Below, piece after piece: positions 10,101-17,662 of a DNA stretch of 43,530 nt. Source of the stretch: Actinomycetota bacterium (GTDB taxonomy: Bacteria; Actinomycetota; Actinomycetes; Actinomycetales; Microbacteriaceae). Every line of letters begins with the position of its first letter. The stretch's first letter is position 1. Under the pieces are notes generated by a model. That model worked only from the letters and a program-made list of their open reading frames with translations, had not been told where the DNA came from and ran no database searches. The translations under genes and the position numbers were made by a program. The stretch lies in assembly GCA_005777405.1 (NCBI GenBank), contig SXMH01000166.1:1-43530 (forward strand), in the 5' to 3' direction.

Positions 10101-10469
10101 AGTGCGGTACGCGGCGATGACGATCGCCGGAATGACGAGGAGAATCGCGAAGGGAAGCACTTGGTAGTGCCGCAACCACGTCGTGAGAAACGAATACCGC
10201 ACTCGAAACTCATAGCCGTGGGTGAGCTGATTGAACTCGCCTGCTGCTTGCTCGAGCAATTGGCTGTTGACGTTGAAGAACGGCACGAGCTCGTCCCCGA
10301 CGATCACTGAATCGCCGCGGAGCACAGCCGGAATCGCGACGAGCACCTCACGAAAAATCACCAACGCGACCAGCACGTAGACCGCGGATACGACGTGGAC
10401 GATGAGGCGCGCGGTACGCACCTCACGGGCCCGCGCCACCGAAGGTCGCGCGAGGTCTAGGGGGGTCAT
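7185..10469 (-). CDS. Very large integral membrane protein, function unknown (GT-C/YfhO-like architecture: N-terminal TM bundle, large extracytoplasmic domain, C-terminal TM)
   Basis: About 1094 aa; ATG at 10469 in ATGA overlap with upstream gene; many TM segments to about aa 560, soluble region, final TM LVLVLGALLLIAATLTV. Confidence 0.8.
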   Translation of the reverse strand: MTPLDLARPSVARAREVRTARLIVHVVSAVYVLVALVIFREVLVAIPAVLRGDSVIVGDELVPFFNVNSQLLEQAAGEFNQLTHGYEFRVRYSFLTTWLRHYQVLPFAILLVIPAIVIAAYRTVVWFITDVFRMLSPVTVALGAALPVGLIYAITLYAKITHFYTLALGLAMVTISVLLMLHALLFSRRGWVRRAVIASVVTLLNPAVHYLVLFGVFIAVAGVTLLLGELAAWIRSGGPSRIVLWVSGMPNRVRSFMGWMRHPSRPHRPWRRLRIRLQRAGQTTLGRGVVAVAIFVVVTLIPYVLFVNFVALRGVENLSETVPGDYYFIRDASVSWLHVLSWDLAGIMDKILYGDYLAKVPRVSNLAYSLLFIAPFVVPRIRRSLLVTRAHRQLFGVLAVVSVFAVWATIGYAEPQWFPSFHRTLAAVTRTLAAQEGPLGSLALDVSSSIVQVLRFPHRFQLLLFVFAPLVMSLTIAWTIDALLNRWMRRRDASAVIEASIAANTAVVRTHDAGRRRRDDLVLRAAAVVAVATVFFAPLLSNENYRQVLFSGDFGTFLAAYPVDDLDELKSALFELDEGKTVVLPPTETAKLVTDDNGVDHKFIDKFFIYYLDLPSYYYGLTGDSYNKFEFFLLLRGLYYQQDWWINVARDIDLRYMVVNKKLRDNRGVGAEYLPDVETFIGPAMERQEAMGFVKQRFENDSYVLYELVDRAPDDRPTLLVDSSWSDYLALVWNRLELTRCYDLEYLPFAEPEVIEGVAGEEPALVYAGDSPETALDLWTLQHRESFFTPSPKMFPFDSDIVASSYYLSPMFRAFLMFSTTKWNRTEMITPGVFGTLNGSFVAVPRATRLTIQVTVPADGRYRVLLRGAATGNALTVTSPTLDVVRSVELQPTAGAVDFFTRDTVYTSDRVPESVADLSVAELNERLDSDLVAVNSRNEYHDLGVLDVSAGSHSLRFDKLDGNPLLVEGVVLVPDVEYTALAEVGSSTIITDVAQLECGTTYDVFGPDSEGYVDPAANEAHADLTQEELLNLAAAGVDQLEPDDTGGLGADWLVLVLGALLLIAATLTVRSRTRPRQTTLTTTSADPERGTAHD

Positions 10470-10885
10470 CGCGGAGTCACATCCGCGGCGTGCACGGCGA
10501 GCACCCACTCATTGCGCCCTGACGAGCGTCGATACTCGACCTCGCTGAACACGTGATCGATGATGCCGAGCCCGTAACCGCCGCGCTCAGACAGGGTGGG
10601 GAGTGCGCGTCTCGGCACCTCGGTGAGCACAGAGCCCCAGTCGGTGACCATCACCGTCAGGCCGCCGACCGACACGGTCATGCCCACGCTGATCGGACCC
10701 GATGCACCGCTGTAGGCGTGCTGGCGAATGTTGACGAGAAGCTCATGCAAGCCCAGTCGGGTTCGCCGGGCGCCGTCGGCGTCGAGCCACGGCGCGGCGC
10801 CGGCGAGCAAGGCGCTCAGTCGAGCGTCGAGCACCGAGAAGTCGAGCCCACCGTCAACGAGGAAGTCGTGGGTTCTCGAGGTCAT
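10466..10885 (-). CDS. ATP-binding protein, HATPase_c_2 (RsbW-like anti-sigma/serine kinase)
   Basis: 139 aa; GLHELLVNIRQHAYSG (N box), DWGSVL, LPTLSERGGYGLGIIDHVFSEVEYRR (G box). Confidence 0.85.
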   Translation of the reverse strand: MTSRTHDFLVDGGLDFSVLDARLSALLAGAAPWLDADGARRTRLGLHELLVNIRQHAYSGASGPISVGMTVSVGGLTVMVTDWGSVLTEVPRRALPTLSERGGYGLGIIDHVFSEVEYRRSSGRNEWVLAVHAADVTPR

Positions 10886-11685
10886 TCTTCTGACCTCACG
10901 ATCACGATCGCGCGATCGTCGACAGCATCGACGACGCCCGCGTGAGCCTCGACGCCCGCGAGCACCTGCTCGATCGCCTCGTCGGGGCTGCAGAACCGTG
11001 AGGCGTCAGCAAGACGCCCCAGTCGGGCCAGCCCGAACTCCTCCCCCGCCAGATTGGGCTGCTCGGTGATGCCATCACTCACGATCACGAGTGACGCAGA
11101 GCGCTCGAAGCTCTCAGTGAGTTCGCTGCGGCACGCCATCGCGGCCCCCAGCGGAGGGCAGGTCGGACCGAGCCGGCTCACGGCCGATGTCGTCGCGAGC
11201 ATCACGGGATGGTGGCCTGCCGACGCCAGTCGCACGGTTCGAGCCTCGGGCTCGACGACCGCAATCGCCATGGTCACGAGGGCCCCGGTGCGGTCGAGCA
11301 TGGCGCAGACCGAGTTGTCGACTGCGGCGAGCAGCGCACCCGGGCGAGCCCCCAGCAGCGCCACGTGATGCTGAACGCTCGACAGCACGACGGCCGCGAC
11401 GAGAGACGCTGCGACGCCCTTGCCCGACACGTCGCCCACGACGGCCAGCAGGCGCCCGTCGCACGCGATGAGGTCGACAAAATCACCACCAGCACCGAAC
11501 AGGCCGTTCGACCGAGAGGCCGCGCTCACGGGCCCCACCTCGAGGCGATCAGTCGTCGAGAGGGCTCGCTGAACCGAGGCAGCATGCTGCACGTCGTACG
11601 TCGGGCGACGCACGGCTCCACGAGACAGCATCCACTCGGTCGGCGCTCGGCGCGTTGCGACCGGCCTCTCAACGATGACAGTCAC
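10882..11685 (-). CDS. PP2C-family SpoIIE-type serine phosphatase (RsbU/RsbP-like)
   Basis: GGDFVDLIACDGRLLAVVGDVSGKGVAASLVAAV...LVIVSDGITE metal-binding motifs. Confidence 0.92.
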   Translation of the reverse strand: MTVIVERPVATRRAPTEWMLSRGAVRRPTYDVQHAASVQRALSTTDRLEVGPVSAASRSNGLFGAGGDFVDLIACDGRLLAVVGDVSGKGVAASLVAAVVLSSVQHHVALLGARPGALLAAVDNSVCAMLDRTGALVTMAIAVVEPEARTVRLASAGHHPVMLATTSAVSRLGPTCPPLGAAMACRSELTESFERSASLVIVSDGITEQPNLAGEEFGLARLGRLADASRFCSPDEAIEQVLAGVEAHAGVVDAVDDRAIVIVRSEE

Positions 11686-11688
11686 GGC

Positions 11689-12033
11689 TCAGGCCACCGA
11701 GAGCACTCGAGCGCGCGCGGCCGGGATCGATGGCGCGGTCGGAAAGACGGCATCGAGGCGCGTGAGCTCAAGAATGATGCGTGCTGCGTCGCTCACGTCG
11801 ACGAGCGTCATCGACCCGCGGTGGGTCATCGTGGCCTTGAGTGTTCGCACGAGGCCGGCGAGCGCGCTCGAATCCATGAACTCGACCGCGGCAAGGTCGA
11901 TGATCACGTGCGCGTGTCCGTCATCGATCAGCGCCACGACCTCGCGGTCGAAACGATCGATGCCGTGGGCGTCGAACCGACCGATGATGGCAGCGGTCAC
12001 GACGCCGGGGTCGGTGGTGACGTGCACCTGCAT
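11689..12033 (-). CDS. STAS-domain anti-anti-sigma factor (RsbV-like)
   Basis: 114 aa; FMDSSALAGLVRTLK phosphorylatable Ser motif; RBS GAGGAG upstream of ATG. Confidence 0.92.
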   Translation of the reverse strand: MQVHVTTDPGVVTAAIIGRFDAHGIDRFDREVVALIDDGHAHVIIDLAAVEFMDSSALAGLVRTLKATMTHRGSMTLVDVSDAARIILELTRLDAVFPTAPSIPAARARVLSVA

Positions 12034-12076
12034 GGTGACTCCTCGGGAAAGCGGCGCGCCGCGCCGCGGTGTCGGT

Positions 12077-12094
12077 GCGGCACGTCAGTGCCGC
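12077..12094 (-). other. Perfect hairpin in predicted 5' leader of STAS operon (GCGGCAC-GTCA-GTGCCGC)
   Basis: 7-bp stem, 4-nt loop between promoter C and the STAS start. Confidence 0.5.
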
Positions 12095-12127
12095 GGTAGA
12101 AGCGGTCGGGTGGCCGCGATGAGAAAC

Positions 12128-12156
12128 GTTATAGCACTTTATAGTGCCATGTCAAG
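12128..12156 (-). promoter_or_regulatory. Promoter C: consensus -35 TTGACA (12155-12150), 16-nt spacer, -10 TATAAC (12133-12128), spacer palindrome GCACTATAAAGTGC
   Basis: Reverse strand CTTGACATGGCACTATAAAGTGCTATAAC; inverted repeat GCACT-N4-AGTGC inside the spacer; near-identical to promoter B. Confidence 0.8.
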
Positions 12157-12183
12157 CAGCCGCTGGCGCGCTAGCCTGCAGCC

Positions 12184-12801
12184 ATGGCAGACCCCACGCC
12201 GCCGACACGCACACCGAACACCGTGCGCATCGTGCCCGCGAACCGAGCACCGTGGGCTGACCTGCAGTCGATCCTCACCGGCCAGGCCGCGCGCTGTCAG
12301 TGCACGCGCCAAAGACTCGGTGATCGCGAGTGGTGGCACCTGCCGGTCGAGCAACGCCGTTCGATCTTGCGCGACGAGGTCGGCTGCGATCGACCCGACG
12401 ACGGCCGCACCATGGGCATCGTCGCGTACCTCGACGACGAGCCGGCCGGCTGGGCGGCGGTGGATGCTCGCGCGAGCTTCGAGCGCATCAAGGGCTCTCC
12501 CGTCCCCTGGGCGGGAAGGTCAGAGCGCAAGGACGACGAGAGTGTCTGGGCGATCGCGTGCCTGGTCGTGCGCAAGGGCTACCGCGGCCGTGGGCTGACC
12601 TACGCCCTCGTCGAGGGAGCCGTCGAGCACGCTCGCGCGAGCGGGGCTGCCGCTATCGAGGGCTACCCGATGCTCACGCACGGCCGCGACGTCGTGTGGG
12701 ACGAGCTCAACGTGGGCCCGGTCGGGCCATTTCACGCCGCAGGCTTCACCGAGGTCTCACACCCGACCGTGCGTCGGGTGGTCATGCGCCTCGAACTGTG
12801 A
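12184..12801 (+). CDS. GNAT family N-acetyltransferase
   Basis: WAIACLVVRKGYRGRGLTYALVEGAVEHARASGAAAIEGYP acetyl-CoA binding motif. Confidence 0.9.
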   Translation: MADPTPPTRTPNTVRIVPANRAPWADLQSILTGQAARCQCTRQRLGDREWWHLPVEQRRSILRDEVGCDRPDDGRTMGIVAYLDDEPAGWAAVDARASFERIKGSPVPWAGRSERKDDESVWAIACLVVRKGYRGRGLTYALVEGAVEHARASGAAAIEGYPMLTHGRDVVWDELNVGPVGPFHAAGFTEVSHPTVRRVVMRLEL

Positions 12802-12807
12802 GCTGAC

Positions 12808-13845
12808 TCAGCCGTCGCTGCCCATCACTGTTGCCCTCGCGCTCACCGGCAGCACGCGTCGCAGCATGTCTTCGAGCGTCACGACGCCAAGCACCCGCTC
12901 GCCATCGAGCACGACGGCGAGCTGCTCGCTCGCGGCGCGCAGTCGGGCAAGCACTTCGAACACGGGGGTACCCGCGACGATAGTGAAGGCTGCGCGACTG
13001 AGCTCGCTCGTCGGTCGGTCGCTGGGCTCGAGCAGCGCGTCGCGCGCGTGCACGACGTGCGGAGTCTGCCGCGGGTCGCTGACAACGATGAGGCGCAAAT
13101 GGCCAGACTCGCGAGCCACGCGCAGCACGTCGCTGGCCGTCGAGTCGGCGGCCACGCTCGTGGGGGTCACCCCGGGAGCGAGCAACTGCTCGATGGGCGT
13201 GCGACCCAGGTCGAGAATGGCGCCGACCTGGCGTTCAAGCGCCGGATCGAGCGTGCCGCGTTCGGCCGAGTGCTCGACGAGTTGGCGAATCGACTCGACG
13301 TCGAGCCCGCCGGCAGCGGCGCGATCGGCAGGAGTCACGCCGCTCGCGGCAACGAGTCGGTTGGCGATGCCGTTGATCCAGCGCAGCAGCGGACGCAGCG
13401 GCCACAAGTAGGCCTGCGCGATCGGACCGATGAGCATCGCCGAGCGCTCGGGGTGCGCGATCGCCCACGACTTGGGCGCCATTTCACCGATGACAAGGTG
13501 CAGGAAGGTCACGAAGAGCAGCGAGATCGCAAACGACGCTCCCCCAGCGAGCCACTCGGCCACACCCCACCCGGTCAACACAGGGCCGAGCCAGGCGTCG
13601 ATGGCGGGCTTGGTGATCGCGCCGAGTGCAAAGGTGCAGGCCGTGATGCCCAGCTGGGCGCCGGCGAGCATGAGGGTCAGCTCGTTCATGCTGCGCAGCG
13701 CGGCTCGCGCGGACGAGCTTGTCTCGGCGAGCTCTTCGATGCGGTGGCGGCGAGCCGCGAGCAAGGCGAACTCCATGACCACGCACACGGCGCTCAGCAC
13801 GATGAGCGCCACGGTCACGATCGTCACAAGAATCGGGTCACTCAT
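12808..13845 (-). CDS. CNNM/hemolysin-family transporter with CBS domains
   Basis: DUF21 TM region followed by CBS pair (VVLDGERVLGVVTLEDMLRRVLP). Confidence 0.9.
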   Translation of the reverse strand: MSDPILVTIVTVALIVLSAVCVVMEFALLAARRHRIEELAETSSSARAALRSMNELTLMLAGAQLGITACTFALGAITKPAIDAWLGPVLTGWGVAEWLAGGASFAISLLFVTFLHLVIGEMAPKSWAIAHPERSAMLIGPIAQAYLWPLRPLLRWINGIANRLVAASGVTPADRAAAGGLDVESIRQLVEHSAERGTLDPALERQVGAILDLGRTPIEQLLAPGVTPTSVAADSTASDVLRVARESGHLRLIVVSDPRQTPHVVHARDALLEPSDRPTSELSRAAFTIVAGTPVFEVLARLRAASEQLAVVLDGERVLGVVTLEDMLRRVLPVSARATVMGSDG

Positions 13846-15209
13846 CGGTCGACCTCCGTCTCGCGCTCGACGAGTTCGACGCGCACCTCACTGGGCACGT
13901 GACGTTCGATCTCGAGAATCGTGACGTGGATGCTGCGCTCGAGCCCCGGCCTCTCGATGAGATCCCCGGCATCGACCGGAAGCGCCACCTCGAGGGTGTC
14001 GCCGCGCGCCGGCAGCGCGCCGCGCTGCTCGATGAGCAGCCCAGCGACGGTCTCCGACTCGGTCTCGGGCAGTGCGTGCCCCAGGGCACGCTCGAGCTCG
14101 TCGAGATGCACGTCGCCTCCCAAGAGCCAGACGCCGTCGCCATCCGGCCACACCATCGGTGCTTCGTCATCGTCGTGCTCGTCGGTGATCTCGCCGACGA
14201 CCTCTTCGGCAAGGTCTTCGAGCGTGACGACGCCCGTGAAGCCGCCGTACTCGTCGATGACGCAGGCGAGCTGGTTGCGATTGCGCGTGAGTTCCGCAAG
14301 AGCATCCGGGAGTGACATGACGGCAGGAACAATCGCCGCGGGTCGCATGATCGACTCGACCGGCTGCGCGCCATCGAGCGCCGGGTCGAGCAAGTCGGTC
14401 ATGTGGACAACGCCGATGGGGGCATCCTCGTCATCGATCACCGGGTATCGCGTGTGCGCGGTCGCCATGAGGCGGCGAACGTCGTCGATGGTCGCGTCGG
14501 GACGCACGACGTCGACGTGCGCTCGCGGAATCATGGCGTGCTCGACGTCTTGCTGCGGAAAGTCGAGAATGCGGTCGAGCATGATCGACAACTCGTCGGG
14601 CAGGTCGCCGCTCTCACGCGAGACGGCAACAATGCGTTGCAGATCATCGGCCGTAGCGCTGACGTCGACGTCGTGCACGGGCTCGATGCGCAGCAGTCGC
14701 AGAAAGGCGTTGGAGGAGGCGTCGAAGACCGACACCAGCCATCCGAAGAGCACGAGGTAGATGCGAGTGGGGCGCGCGAGCGCTCGCGCGAGCGGTTCGG
14801 GAGCGGCGATGGCGAGGTTCTTCGGATACAACTCACCGAAGATCATCTGCACGATCGTGGCGGCGCCGAGGGCCAGCACCGTGCCGACCGTGACACTCAC
14901 CGCTGCGGGCACACCGACCCCGCCCAGCAGCACGCCGAGGCTCGCACCCACGAGCGGTTCGGCCACGTAGCCCACGAGCAGTCCCGTGACGGTGATGCCG
15001 AGCTGCGCGCCCGAGAGCATGAACGAGGTGCGGCGAGTGATGGTGAGGGCTCGACGCGAGGGGCGATCGCCCGCCTCAGCGCGCGCCGCGAGCCGCACCC
15101 GGTCGACCGACATGTAGGCGAACTCTTGCGCGACGAAGAAACCATTGGCGGCGATGATCACGAGAATCAGCACGATGCCGAGCACGAGGGTGAGCAGCAC
15201 CTCGATCAT
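13842..15209 (-). CDS. CNNM/hemolysin-family transporter with CBS and CorC_HlyC domains
   Basis: 455 aa; DUF21, CBS (MIPRAHVDVV...TRYPVIDDEDAPIGVVHMTDLL), CorC domain. Confidence 0.93.
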   Translation of the reverse strand: MIEVLLTLVLGIVLILVIIAANGFFVAQEFAYMSVDRVRLAARAEAGDRPSRRALTITRRTSFMLSGAQLGITVTGLLVGYVAEPLVGASLGVLLGGVGVPAAVSVTVGTVLALGAATIVQMIFGELYPKNLAIAAPEPLARALARPTRIYLVLFGWLVSVFDASSNAFLRLLRIEPVHDVDVSATADDLQRIVAVSRESGDLPDELSIMLDRILDFPQQDVEHAMIPRAHVDVVRPDATIDDVRRLMATAHTRYPVIDDEDAPIGVVHMTDLLDPALDGAQPVESIMRPAAIVPAVMSLPDALAELTRNRNQLACVIDEYGGFTGVVTLEDLAEEVVGEITDEHDDDEAPMVWPDGDGVWLLGGDVHLDELERALGHALPETESETVAGLLIEQRGALPARGDTLEVALPVDAGDLIERPGLERSIHVTILEIERHVPSEVRVELVERETEVDR

Positions 15210-15278
15210 CGGTCACCGCCCGAGCACTCTGCCGCCCGGACCCAAAGACGGGTCAGAGGCGGCCAGATCTGTCTATGC

Positions 15279-15301
15279 GCGGGGTCGTTCGCCGACCCCG
15301 C
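15279..15301. terminator. Putative hairpin (9-bp stem GCGGGGTCG / CGACCCCGC, 5-nt loop)
   Basis: Intergenic, about 150 nt downstream of the SDR stop; no strong U-tract seen. Confidence 0.4.
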
Positions 15302-15451
15302 ACCTCCGTTCGGGCGTGAGCGATGATCACTGTGCATGGTTCGAAACCCTACGGGGCCGGCCTGCGCTGTCGGGCCGTCTTTGTTGGAGCACGCTGAGAA
15401 AACGCTGTGGAAACTTCAGCGAGAGTCCGCTGCACCCGCGACGCCGCTCCC

Positions 15452-16339
15452 CTACAGGTGCTTGCCGCCTGTGACCGGCACCACCGCGCCCGACACGTAG
15501 CTCGCGGCGTCCGAGGCGAGATACACATAGGCCCCCGCGACTTCGGCCGGCTGCGCGGGTCGCCCGAGCGGAGTGTCGTGTCCGAAGCTCTCGACCTTGT
15601 CATCGCTCCATCCCGTCGCAGGGATGAGGGGTGTCCAGATTGGACCGGGTGCGACGGCATTGACGCGAATACCTCGAGGTCCCCACTGCTCTGCCATGGC
15701 TCGCACGAACGCGACCTGCGCGGCCTTCGTCATCGCGTAATCAACGAGGTTCGGTGAGGGGTTGAAGGCTTGAATCGAACTCGTCACGATGACGCTCGAG
15801 CCGGGCTGCAGATGCGGCGACGCCGTGCGCGCCGTCGCGACGAGCGACACGAGGTTCGTCTCGAGAACCCTCAGCAGCTCTTCGCGCGAGACATCTTCGA
15901 GCGTCGGGCGATCTCGCTGGTACGCCGCGTTGAGCACGAGGAGGTCGAGGCCCCCGAAAGCGTCAATCGTCGTGTCGACGATGCGCTCGGCGAAACCTTG
16001 GTGCCGCAAGTCGCCCTCGAGTGGCAAGGCCGCGCGACCAGCGGCGCGCACGAGCTCGGCTGTCGATTCGGCGTCGTCCGACTCGGGTGCGAGGTAAGTG
16101 AATGCCACATCGGCACCTTCCCGTGCGAAGGCGATCGCCACAGCTCGACCGATGCCCGAGTCACCACCCGTGATGAGCGCCCTCCGACCCGTCAGTCGAG
16201 CGCTTCCGACGTAGTCGTCTTCGCCATGGTCGGGCGTCGGCGTCATGGCATCGGTGAGTCCTGGCTGCGTCGCTTGCTGCTGCGCCGAGGGGTCGTCGCG
16301 CGTCGTCATGCGCGGATCCTTCAAGTGTGTGTCGGTCAT
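15452..16339 (-). CDS. SDR family oxidoreductase
   Basis: RRALITGGDSGIGRAVAIAFAREGADV, YAMTKAAQVAF catalytic YxxxK; ATG at 16339. Confidence 0.92.
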   Translation of the reverse strand: MTDTHLKDPRMTTRDDPSAQQQATQPGLTDAMTPTPDHGEDDYVGSARLTGRRALITGGDSGIGRAVAIAFAREGADVAFTYLAPESDDAESTAELVRAAGRAALPLEGDLRHQGFAERIVDTTIDAFGGLDLLVLNAAYQRDRPTLEDVSREELLRVLETNLVSLVATARTASPHLQPGSSVIVTSSIQAFNPSPNLVDYAMTKAAQVAFVRAMAEQWGPRGIRVNAVAPGPIWTPLIPATGWSDDKVESFGHDTPLGRPAQPAEVAGAYVYLASDAASYVSGAVVPVTGGKHL

Positions 16340-16512
16340 GATGCTCCGGTCGCGATAGTGGGTGCTCGGTGTGGGGACTCTCCCCACTACCGTCGCAGTG
16401 CGATGCGATCGCCGGCAGGGGGTTGACGTTGAGCGGTGCCCGTGTCAAGCCCTCTGTGCGCTGCCCCCGGGCTTCTAGATTCGAGTCGTCACCAGAGGGA
16501 AGGAAGCACTCC

Positions 16513-16779
16513 ATGCCACGCGCACGTCAAGACAGCGTGAAAGACCGAGAGCTCTACGACGCACTGCGCCACGCCGGGGCCTCGGCAGAGAAGGCTGCCC
16601 GCATCGCCAATGCCGCCGCGCGCGACGGCCGCTCCGCCGTCGGGCGACGAGGCGGAACCGCCGACGACTACGACGATCGCACCGTGCCCGAGTTGCGCGC
16701 GCGAGCGCGCGAACTCGGACTCACGGGCTACAGCTCGCTGCGCAAAGCTGCGCTGATCGACCTGCTGCGCTCGCACTGA
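16513..16779 (+). CDS. Small conserved protein with Rho-N/SAP-like C-terminus
   Basis: 88 aa MPRARQDSVKDRELYDALRHAG...TVPELRARARELGLTGYSSLRKAALIDLLRSH; GGAAGGAA RBS. Confidence 0.8.
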   Translation: MPRARQDSVKDRELYDALRHAGASAEKAARIANAAARDGRSAVGRRGGTADDYDDRTVPELRARARELGLTGYSSLRKAALIDLLRSH

Positions 16780-16795
16780 GCGCGCCAGCGAATCG

Positions 16796-17653
16796 TCAGC
16801 GCAGGCCGAGTTCGACCGCGAGTTCGTCGCGCACGTGCTCGCGAAGCTCGACGAGTTCGGGGTAGTTCGTGAAGAAGTCGAGCTTGCGACCCGCCACAGT
16901 CTCGGTCGACCACGACTCTTCGAGCACGAAGGTCATGAAGCTCTCGGCGAAGTCTTCGCCGATGTTCGTGGCGGCATAGTCGCTGACGAAGTCTTCTTCG
17001 TGTCGCTGGTAGAACTCCCACGCCACGTCACCGTCGGTGTTCTCTAGGTCGGGATGCTCGCTGTAGCCAGTCCAGAACTCCTCGTAGAACTGCCACAGGT
17101 ACGAGGCCTCCTCCGCGCAGCCTTCGACCACGGTGAAGGTCGGGCACGAGCCGCCCTTGGGTTCGAACTGCTCGGGAGCGTACGAGAACACGTGAGCGTA
17201 CTCGTGCACGAGTGTGGCGATGAGCAGTTGCGGGTCGTTGGCCGTGTCGAGATTGACGACGAGCGTCCAATACTGCGGATCACTGTCTTGATACACGTAG
17301 GCGAGGGTGTCGCTTTCGGGGGCGTCGCCGGTCTTGTACTGCAGAATGCTGGCGCCGGCGACGTCGTCGCCCACGATGCGCGTGAAGAGGGTCCACACGT
17401 CGGCGGCGGTGCCGGTGGCGGCGGGCACAAGCGCGCCTTGCTCGTCGACGTCGTAGATGTCGACGATGCCGAAGTCGCGGTCTTCTTCGGTGGCCGGCGC
17501 GTCGCGGTTGGGAGCGGTTTCGCCCTGTTGCGAGAGCAGCGCGCCGCCGAGAAACTGCCCGAACTGCACCGCGGCGACGCCCGCGAAGCCGAGCACGACG
17601 AGCAGAGTGACGCCAGCAAGAACCGAGAGCAGAATGACGCGAGAACGGGGCAC
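16796..17653 (-). CDS. Membrane-anchored/secreted protein with HEYAH zincin-like motif
   Basis: N-terminal TM; LLIATLVHEYAHVFSYAPEQF; similar to 23727..24593. Confidence 0.75.
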   Translation of the reverse strand: MPRSRVILLSVLAGVTLLVVLGFAGVAAVQFGQFLGGALLSQQGETAPNRDAPATEEDRDFGIVDIYDVDEQGALVPAATGTAADVWTLFTRIVGDDVAGASILQYKTGDAPESDTLAYVYQDSDPQYWTLVVNLDTANDPQLLIATLVHEYAHVFSYAPEQFEPKGGSCPTFTVVEGCAEEASYLWQFYEEFWTGYSEHPDLENTDGDVAWEFYQRHEEDFVSDYAATNIGEDFAESFMTFVLEESWSTETVAGRKLDFFTNYPELVELREHVRDELAVELGLR

Positions 17654-17662
17654 GGGCTTACG

